A stretch of DNA of 43,885 bases from an uncultured Prevotellaceae bacterium (lineage in GTDB: Bacteria; Bacteroidota; Bacteroidia; Bacteroidales; Bacteroidaceae). Under the pieces are notes generated by a model, which saw only the letters and a program-made list of their open reading frames with translations, did no database searches and was not told the origin of the DNA. Location of the stretch: contig CADCEW010000016.1 of the NCBI GenBank assembly GCA_902800585.1, positions 1-43,885 of the forward strand. The letters are read 5' to 3'. Position 1 is the stretch's first letter. Each line of letters opens with the position of its first letter. The translations under genes and the position numbers were made by a program. Below are positions 39,120-43,885 of the stretch, piece by piece.

Positions 39120-41433
39120 ACACAGGCTGCACCTTCTGGTATCTTCCCGTTTCCGTCGCCACAATCAGTCCCTGTCGTTTCCAGTTCTTCAGCATCTGCC
39201 GCACACTGTTGTATGTCACGGTGGCGCCCTTGATGGCTACGGTCTGCTGCATTGCCTGTTCGAGGGTGAACTGCATGTCCAGACGCTCATAGATAGAATC
39301 GTTCCTTCCCATACGACGACGGTCAGTACTACCGGCATAATCACGACTGTTGAAAGCGTTCTCAATACGGTCACGAAAGAAGTATAGCGCATTCTCCAAG
39401 AGGGAGTTGGCAATGACGTCGTAGGCTTCCAATAGGGATGGTGTCTGTGTTTTCAACAACAGCTCCTTCCAGAGGTCTGGCTTTTGTTTCAACAACGTCT
39501 CGGCCCCGTTCAACCCGTGTTTCTGGATGAGTGTCTCACACACCTTGCAGAGCATCAGACAACAGGTCATCCGTTGTGCCGTCACACAGACGCGGAAACG
39601 CTGACGGGCCATCACCTTATCGTCATTCTTCATCGTCATCAGACGGATATCCTCCACCCATTCGCGACCGTGCTGTTCCAGTTTCGGCAACACCACCTCA
39701 CCCTGCATCAAAGGCAACAGATGGGCTATCTGGTGGATGCGCTCTGCCTGTTGAGGAGTCAGCACATAGGGTTTCTCCTCTAAAGGTGCAAAGGTGTTGT
39801 CGGGGGTACGAGCGACGGCCAAACGACTCTGGAAACCATCGGTGTAGTTGCTGACGACACGATACAATGCATCAGGGGTGCCGCACATCGTCACATTCCA
39901 CAGCAGGCGTTCTATATGTACGTTCACGGCATCGGCACTGCGAGCCTCACGGTCGTAGCGTGTTCCGTCATAGCTCTGACGCAGCATCACGGAGAAATCA
40001 CTCATCGTCGACTTCCATTTCTGCGCCACCGTGTCTGCCTCAGGTGTGAAAGAGAAGGCATGCTTCCCTTCCGTATTCGCCAGACGCTCCGCCAGGTTAG
40101 CAACAGTGTTGTTCAGTGTCAGACAACGGACAGGCAGTTTCGGTTCCTCGGGCTGTTCCTTCTTATTCTTTGCCGCCCGTTTCTTGGCTCTCCACTCATC
40201 CTCCTGTTGCTGGTACATCTTATCCAGTGCCGTTACCTCACTCATCCAGGCATCAATGACAGGATCGATGCCGCCCTTTCCGCTGGCAAAGTCGCCTGCG
40301 ATATAAGCTATCAGGTTCAATCCTTTCTTCTGCCCATGCACATCCAACACCACACCCGTTGCCAAAGTACCGATACACGGACAGATGGCAGTCATGACAG
40401 GCATGATCATCGTGGGACCGACAGCCTCAATGGAATCCTTCACACCCTGCGGCATCTTCTTGATGGACAGTGGTGCGTTTACCGTCGAGACTTGCTCATC
40501 CTCTCCCTCTTCCGACTCCTCGCCGCCGTCATATATCCGCTGACTCTGGGTAAACAGCTGCTCCTGATACTTATAGAGCTTCTGGCTGGGATTGGTGTAG
40601 TTCTTATAGAAGTCATTCACTAACTGCTGGATGTTCTGGTCAGCCCAGTGCTCAGGCATCAGTTCCGCCAGAATACCGTTGGTCTCCTCCTTCGTCAACA
40701 ACTGCGTAGCTCCGCTCAGGAAGATCTTCACCGTCGTATGGCGTCCACCGTCATTCAGGAAGTCACACTCCTTCAGGTCCTTCTCCCTCATCACCCCCTC
40801 GGCGATAAACCGCACCCGCTCATCAGCACTTTCGACCTTTACATTATTACATTGTTTAATTTTTACATTATTACATTGTTTAATTTTTACATTATTACAT
40901 TGGACTTCAGTCCTCTCAAAGATTGCATCGTCCAGGAACAGCAGGTTCTCCTTGCTGGCAGTCGTCGTAAAGAACACACGGGTGATGTCTTTCGCTCCCT
41001 TGTCGTACTCCACACCTAACAGACGACTCGCCCACGTCAGGTTCTCCTCTTGGCTCATTTCCGTTCTTCGCTTGAAAACCAGATGATAGCCTGCACCTCG
41101 GGCACTCAGTTCCAGCATCAGCAGACCCAGTTCCTCTTTCTTCTCAAGGATACGCTCCTTGATGGCTTCCAACTCTTCTGCAGGAACGTGGTCGATATCC
41201 ATACCGATGGTCGATGTAATGCGGGTAGCACCCTTCAGCGTACCGTCCGCGTTAGGCAGACACGAGTAATTCATCTGTATCAGTCGGTTCTTTTGACGCT
41301 CGTCACTTTCACGCACTGTCTTCAGTATGTCTTGTTGGTCCTTACTGTCTCTCAGTCGCAGATATTCCTCTCTGTTGAGGACGGGGTGCATATACTTCAC
41401 CCCATCCCTCGTCTCAATAACATATACACTCAT
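39097..41433 (-). CDS. BT4734/VirE-N and DUF3987 primase-helicase-like protein
   Basis: A 778-residue protein. The N-terminal third matches the BT4734-like/VirE-N domain, a primase-like fold (ATRITSTIGMDIDHVPAEELEAIKERI, LMLELSARGAGYHLVFKR, DITRVFFTTTASKENLLFLDD). The C-terminal part is DUF3987, with a Walker A variant GDFASGKGG at residues 380-388. The two are joined by an acidic linker (GGEESEEGEDEQ). Such genes are frequent in Bacteroidales accessory loci, often near capsule or mobile regions; function is unproven. Residues 178-198 are an 8-residue repeat (CNNVKIKQ, 2.6 copies) encoded by a 24-bp tandem repeat. The gene lies between repeat arrays at both ends. Confidence 0.8.
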   Translation of the reverse strand: MSVYVIETRDGVKYMHPVLNREEYLRLRDSKDQQDILKTVRESDERQKNRLIQMNYSCLPNADGTLKGATRITSTIGMDIDHVPAEELEAIKERILEKKEELGLLMLELSARGAGYHLVFKRRTEMSQEENLTWASRLLGVEYDKGAKDITRVFFTTTASKENLLFLDDAIFERTEVQCNNVKIKQCNNVKIKQCNNVKVESADERVRFIAEGVMREKDLKECDFLNDGGRHTTVKIFLSGATQLLTKEETNGILAELMPEHWADQNIQQLVNDFYKNYTNPSQKLYKYQEQLFTQSQRIYDGGEESEEGEDEQVSTVNAPLSIKKMPQGVKDSIEAVGPTMIMPVMTAICPCIGTLATGVVLDVHGQKKGLNLIAYIAGDFASGKGGIDPVIDAWMSEVTALDKMYQQQEDEWRAKKRAAKNKKEQPEEPKLPVRCLTLNNTVANLAERLANTEGKHAFSFTPEADTVAQKWKSTMSDFSVMLRQSYDGTRYDREARSADAVNVHIERLLWNVTMCGTPDALYRVVSNYTDGFQSRLAVARTPDNTFAPLEEKPYVLTPQQAERIHQIAHLLPLMQGEVVLPKLEQHGREWVEDIRLMTMKNDDKVMARQRFRVCVTAQRMTCCLMLCKVCETLIQKHGLNGAETLLKQKPDLWKELLLKTQTPSLLEAYDVIANSLLENALYFFRDRIENAFNSRDYAGSTDRRRMGRNDSIYERLDMQFTLEQAMQQTVAIKGATVTYNSVRQMLKNWKRQGLIVATETGRYQKVQPVCHEGHWS
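40838..40902. repeat. 24-bp tandem repeat, 2.7 units, in frame in the VirE-like gene
   Basis: Identical 24-base units start at 40838 and 40862, with a partial third at 40886. The unit begins TTTACATTATTACATTG. It translates as CNNVKIKQ on the minus strand. The array ends in GGACTTCAGTCC, a small palindrome shared in degenerate form with the intergenic copy near 38036. Confidence 0.88.
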
Positions 41434-41437
41434 TATT

Positions 41438-41570
41438 CTTTAAACTCCTTAAACTGTCTTTAAACTTTAAACTCTTAAACTCCTTAAACTCCTTAAACTT
41501 CTTAAACTCCTTAAACTCCTTAAACTCTTTAACCTATAACCTTTAACCTATAACCTATAACCTTTACCTC
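41438..41570. repeat. long TTAAACTCC-type array, about 14 units
   Basis: Mostly 9-base units (CTTAAACTC variants) run from just before the VirE-like start codon. They change to CTATAAC and CTTTAAC 7-mers near 41530 and end at the stop codon of the upstream gene. The array fills the entire 130-base gap, and the ATG of the VirE-like gene lies right beside it. Confidence 0.87.
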
Positions 41571-41932
41571 ATAATCATTCTCACTACTTTCTGTGCTATC
41601 GCACTCGCCTGACGTACCAACTTATGTGGCAGTTCATTCAGTAGTTCTTCGGGCATCGTAAACACGAAATAATAATGTCCGTTCTGTCCCAAAGACAGCG
41701 AGCAGTTATCGTCGCGGAAAAGTGGTTTGTTACGGACGCGCTTCGGCAGCTCCGTCATATAGACATTACCGTCCCGCATCATCTGTACCTTACACAATCC
41801 GTTGAACGCCTCCATTTCAGCATCCTCGCAGCACTGGAAATCTGCAGTGCGCTGACCATTCTCTGACTGGCCGAAGGTCATCATTCCCTCCAGCGTTACT
41901 TGTCTCTGACTTCCTTTCTTAATTGTTTTCAT
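41564..41932 (-). CDS. hypothetical protein, first gene of the VirE-like cassette
   Basis: A 122-residue soluble protein of no recognised family. The first half is polar with two adjacent Cys (DFQCCEDAEMEAF). A predicted beta region (NVYMTELPKRVRNKPLFRDDNCSLSLGQNGHYYFVFTMP) precedes a C-terminal amphipathic helix (LPHKLVRQASAIAQKVVRMIMR). It is the promoter-proximal gene of the cassette, preceded by a 5' region with a palindrome and a hairpin, so it is a candidate regulator or accessory factor for the large downstream protein. That role is inference only. Confidence 0.55.
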   Translation of the reverse strand: MKTIKKGSQRQVTLEGMMTFGQSENGQRTADFQCCEDAEMEAFNGLCKVQMMRDGNVYMTELPKRVRNKPLFRDDNCSLSLGQNGHYYFVFTMPEELLNELPHKLVRQASAIAQKVVRMIMR

Positions 41933-42046
41933 TTTTTTGAGTTTTTGTGAGAGAAGAAGTGCTGAATTGGTACCTTTTCACTCGCGAGACTTCCGTCACT
42001 CACTTCGCTCGGGTTAATAAATAATGTTGAGCCGCAGCCCTTAATC

Positions 42047-42071
42047 GCCATCGCAACTTGTTTGCGACGGC
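42047..42071 (-). promoter_or_regulatory. leader hairpin of the cassette transcript
   Basis: GCCATCGCAA and TTGCGACGGC form a 10-bp stem with one mismatch and a 5-base loop. It lies directly downstream of the cassette -7 box, at the very 5' end of the expected transcript. Confidence 0.5.
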
Positions 42072-42078
42072 AAAATTA
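42071..42078 (-). promoter_or_regulatory. -7 box of the VirE-like cassette
   Basis: TAATTTTG on the minus strand fits TAnnTTTG. The -33 position is occupied by a palindrome rather than TTTG, which would fit a promoter needing an activator or blocked by a repressor. Confidence 0.5.
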
Positions 42079-42097
42079 CAAAGGGCAAAAAACAAAA

Positions 42098-42135
42098 AGC
42101 CCCTATATAGGGGCTATAATAGGGACTATATAGGG
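42098..42135. promoter_or_regulatory. palindrome plus half-site, candidate operator
   Basis: AGCCCCTATATAGGGGCT (42098-42115) is a perfect 18-bp palindrome. The half CTATATAGGGG recurs at 42125-42135, 22 bases further on, about two helical turns. The block lies 20-57 bases upstream of the cassette -7 box and also just after the 3' end of the next minus-strand gene, where it could alternatively act as a termination hairpin. Confidence 0.55.
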
Positions 42136-42165
42136 GAAAAGTGTACTGAAAATCAGCCTGTTACA

Positions 42166-43074
42166 TTAGTCGGAAAAAATACGGTCTATTTCCTGATATC
42201 TGGGTGGCAAGACACCAGTCTGTTGCATCTCCCATTTCTCTTGCGCCAGATTCTTGATGCCCCAGAAATCCTCAAACAACTTCCACTTGGCTTTCAGACC
42301 CAATCTATCCGCAAAGACATCGGCTATATACATAGCTTGTTTTCTGCTGATATCAGCGCGTAACATGAATCTGTTGTCCACGAAGCGACTTTCCTGAAGC
42401 CGTTTCCAATAGACCATAGGCTTTTCTAAAGCTAATTCGTCGGGCAGTCGCTTTTCCTCCTTCATCACTTTTACCAAATCCTGATGAATCAACTGCAGTG
42501 TTCTGTCAAGGACGAACAAGGCGAGGCGTTCCTCATAAGTCAGCGTGAAGAAAAACTGGAAAAGGTATTTGCCCCAACTGTCATAGTCGATAATCAAGAT
42601 ATCGCCATCCCATGAGATAAAACGACGGAAGATGGCGCACTGCACATCGAATTCATCAGGCAATACATAATAACAGGGCAAATACTCTTTCACTAACTCC
42701 AGTCTCACCTGAGCCAGTTCACGCTTGGTAGGCGGAATAGATTGTCGCAGCACTCTCTTCTTCAGGAATTCAGCCACCGTCAGCGTCTGCTTCTCTTTGA
42801 GGCGTTCAAATGTCAGCTTCCCCACCTTCATCTTCCATTCTTCATAAGCCATTGTCACTGCCTCGTCATCATGAAAACTTCTTAATTGATGGTAGAAATC
42901 GCCAAAAATCTCAATGGATGCACCCTTTGTTTTTCTTCTGGTTTCCTTCAACAATCTTGTCATCTTATTAAAAATGACTGCCAGTTCTTGACCAGATGAC
43001 ACTTTTTCATCAAGACTAAACAACTCCCCTGAGGGAGCACATGACGATTCTTCGTCTGTGGTTGTTTTATTCAT
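42166..43074 (-). CDS. hypothetical protein, possibly DUF6043-like
   Basis: A 302-residue soluble, helix-rich protein rich in charged and aromatic residues. It has no signal peptide or transmembrane helix, although LFQFFFTLTYEERLALFVLD is locally hydrophobic. The most conserved-looking part is the C-terminus: DNRFMLRADISRKQAMYIAD, LGLKAKWKLFEDFWGIKNLAQEKW and TGVLPPRYQEIDRIF. I recall a Bacteroidota-specific family (DUF6043) ending this way but cannot confirm it. It has its own promoter and diverges from the last gene of the window. Confidence 0.6.
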   Translation of the reverse strand: MNKTTTDEESSCAPSGELFSLDEKVSSGQELAVIFNKMTRLLKETRRKTKGASIEIFGDFYHQLRSFHDDEAVTMAYEEWKMKVGKLTFERLKEKQTLTVAEFLKKRVLRQSIPPTKRELAQVRLELVKEYLPCYYVLPDEFDVQCAIFRRFISWDGDILIIDYDSWGKYLFQFFFTLTYEERLALFVLDRTLQLIHQDLVKVMKEEKRLPDELALEKPMVYWKRLQESRFVDNRFMLRADISRKQAMYIADVFADRLGLKAKWKLFEDFWGIKNLAQEKWEMQQTGVLPPRYQEIDRIFSD

Positions 43075-43108
43075 ATAGTGTAAATATTAATAGTTTAAAA
43101 ATTGAACG

Positions 43109-43139
43109 CGAAGTTACTACAAAAAAATTAAACAACAAA
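43109..43139 (-). promoter_or_regulatory. promoter of the 42166-43074 gene
   Basis: On the minus strand TTTG (43139-43136), a 19-base spacer and TAACTTCG (43116-43109). The -7 box differs from TAnnTTTG by one base (TTCG for TTTG), the same change as in the divergent promoter. Confidence 0.55.
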
Positions 43140-43229
43140 ACCCCCATTCTACGACTCCGCTAATTCTATCGAAGAATGGTACTACTTTTAATATGATTAA
43201 CATAAAAAGGATGGAACATATACTTGAAA

Positions 43230-43261
43230 CTTGCGTATTTCAAAAAAAATGAGTACCTTCG
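43230..43261 (+). promoter_or_regulatory. promoter of the 43329-43805 gene
   Basis: CTTG (43230-43233), a 20-base spacer and TACCTTCG (43254-43261), with a leader of about 60 bases. The 254-base divergent region also holds a 7-bp inverted repeat CCATTCT/AGAATGG (43144-43150 and 43173-43179). Confidence 0.55.
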
Positions 43262-43328
43262 CAGCCGTTTTTGGCGAGTCAACTATTAAAAGACAAACCT
43301 ATTCATTCATTATTTATAATTATAGAAC

Positions 43329-43805
43329 ATGCAACTTACAGAGAATTGCACTTATTACAGTGCCAAGCTTATCAACGTAGGGAAAAATTCCCAGAAACAG
43401 TCTTATGTAGATAACATTAAGCAGTTTTGGAAACTACTAAAAGACGATTATAGCGAGGAAAAAATCATAACAGTAACAACTCCCGACAATAAGAAGACTT
43501 TCATTAGAAAATTCGAAGAAGAGCCAGAAGGTGGAGTATTATCTGTTTTATACTCCTGTAATGACGAAAAATTTAATGCGGTCTACTTTCTTACCAACCA
43601 TAGTTTTGCCATAGGCATTGATTCTCTTCATGACAAGAATGACAAGCAGGATCAATTGGTCGAGGCATTAGTCAATAGTTTCAATCAAGCGTTGGCTAAG
43701 TATTCCCTTGAAATCAGGATGGAGAAATCGACATTAAGTAACCAAGGGTATGCCAATATCATTTATTTTGATTATATGCTTGGAGACTCTTCCATCTTTC
43801 GTTGA
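43329..43805 (+). CDS. hypothetical protein
   Basis: A 158-residue soluble protein without a recognised family. It has an N-terminal strand-helix region (YYSAKLINVGKNSQKQSYVDNIKQFWKLLKDDY), a charged middle and a beta-rich end (SLEIRMEKSTLSNQGYANIIYFDYML). The 60-base block at 43441 counts 35 percent GC, lower than the 45-50 percent of neighbouring core genes, hinting at foreign origin. It may be followed by a terminator at the window edge. Confidence 0.55.
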   Translation: MQLTENCTYYSAKLINVGKNSQKQSYVDNIKQFWKLLKDDYSEEKIITVTTPDNKKTFIRKFEEEPEGGVLSVLYSCNDEKFNAVYFLTNHSFAIGIDSLHDKNDKQDQLVEALVNSFNQALAKYSLEIRMEKSTLSNQGYANIIYFDYMLGDSSIFR

Positions 43806-43813
43806 AGTTCTAC

Positions 43814-43838
43814 TTCGGATATTCTTAGAAAATCCGAA
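43814..43838 (+). terminator. inverted repeat after the last gene
   Basis: TTCGGAT and ATCCGAA form a 7-bp stem with an 11-base loop, 8 bases after the stop. No T run follows it directly. Seven A followed by GCCCAAGC at the window edge may be the first arm of a further hairpin that is cut off. Confidence 0.4.
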
Positions 43839-43885
43839 ATACGAATACCATTTATTTTGAAATGACAAAAAAAGCCCAAGCATTT

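Noticed and set aside
39916-40623. Open frame antisense to the VirE-like gene
   Set aside because: No signal of its own, and the minus-strand frame contains recognisable domains.
38004-41570. CRISPR array
   Set aside because: The repeats are 7-24 bp, degenerate and directly adjacent without unique spacers; no cas genes are present.

Overview
The window is chromosomal DNA from a member of the Bacteroidota, most likely order Bacteroidales and family Prevotellaceae. The evidence is the TAnnTTTG -7 boxes with TTTG about 20 bases upstream, a type IX secretion pair (porU-porV), a MurA with Asp in place of the usual active-site Cys, a DUF4290 gene, and a BT4734/DUF3987 (VirE-like) cassette. Species cannot be named from the sequence alone. 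No tRNA, rRNA, insertion sequence or CRISPR array was found.

Layout. 1-4691 (minus): tail of a surface-glycan/regulatory group, with a partial dehydrogenase, LicD-type transferase, DUF1460 amidase-like lipoprotein, small membrane protein and SpoIIE-type phosphatase. 4777-8194 (plus): flippase and two glycosyltransferases, divergent from the phosphatase through back-to-back promoters. 8166-19619 (minus): a run of 12 closely spaced or overlapping genes. In transcription order these are a repeat protein, a secreted protein, yicC, a four-helix-bundle protein, gmk, nadD, a phosphoethanolamine transferase, two acyltransferases, a HAD phosphatase and two paralogous polytopic membrane proteins. 19827-20675 (minus): a degenerate histidine kinase. 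20909-27598 (plus): BASS transporter, tsaB, DUF4290, murA, rimM, dxr and rseP. 27734-30967 (plus): long-leader ribosomal operon rplM-rpsI-rpsB-tsf. 31026-32015 (minus): secreted YD-like protein. 32157-37963 (plus): FAA hydrolase, porU, porV and ispF. 38191-41932 (minus): accessory cassette around a VirE/DUF3987 primase-helicase-like protein. 42166-43805: two divergent genes of unknown function.

How the genes fit together. The first 16 kb is dominated by envelope glycan and lipid A decoration (LicD, flippase, glycosyltransferases, acyltransferases, phosphoethanolamine transferase). These genes are wired into the same transcription unit as core genes for nucleotides and NAD (gmk, nadD). The middle is core metabolism and translation. 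dxr and ispF are two steps of the MEP isoprenoid pathway, and porU/porV act together at the outer membrane to process and anchor type IX cargo.

The most striking signal is not a gene. About twenty short, degenerate tandem arrays with units of 7, 8 or 9 bp (one of 24 bp) and several different unit sequences are scattered through the window. They sit at gene junctions, across start and stop codons, and in frame inside genes including murA, tsaB, nadD and the flippase. Two paralogous membrane proteins carry different repeat families at the same inter-helix position. A second notable signal is a sharp drop in GC inside gmk that continues through the neighbouring four-helix-bundle gene, suggesting a recombined block.
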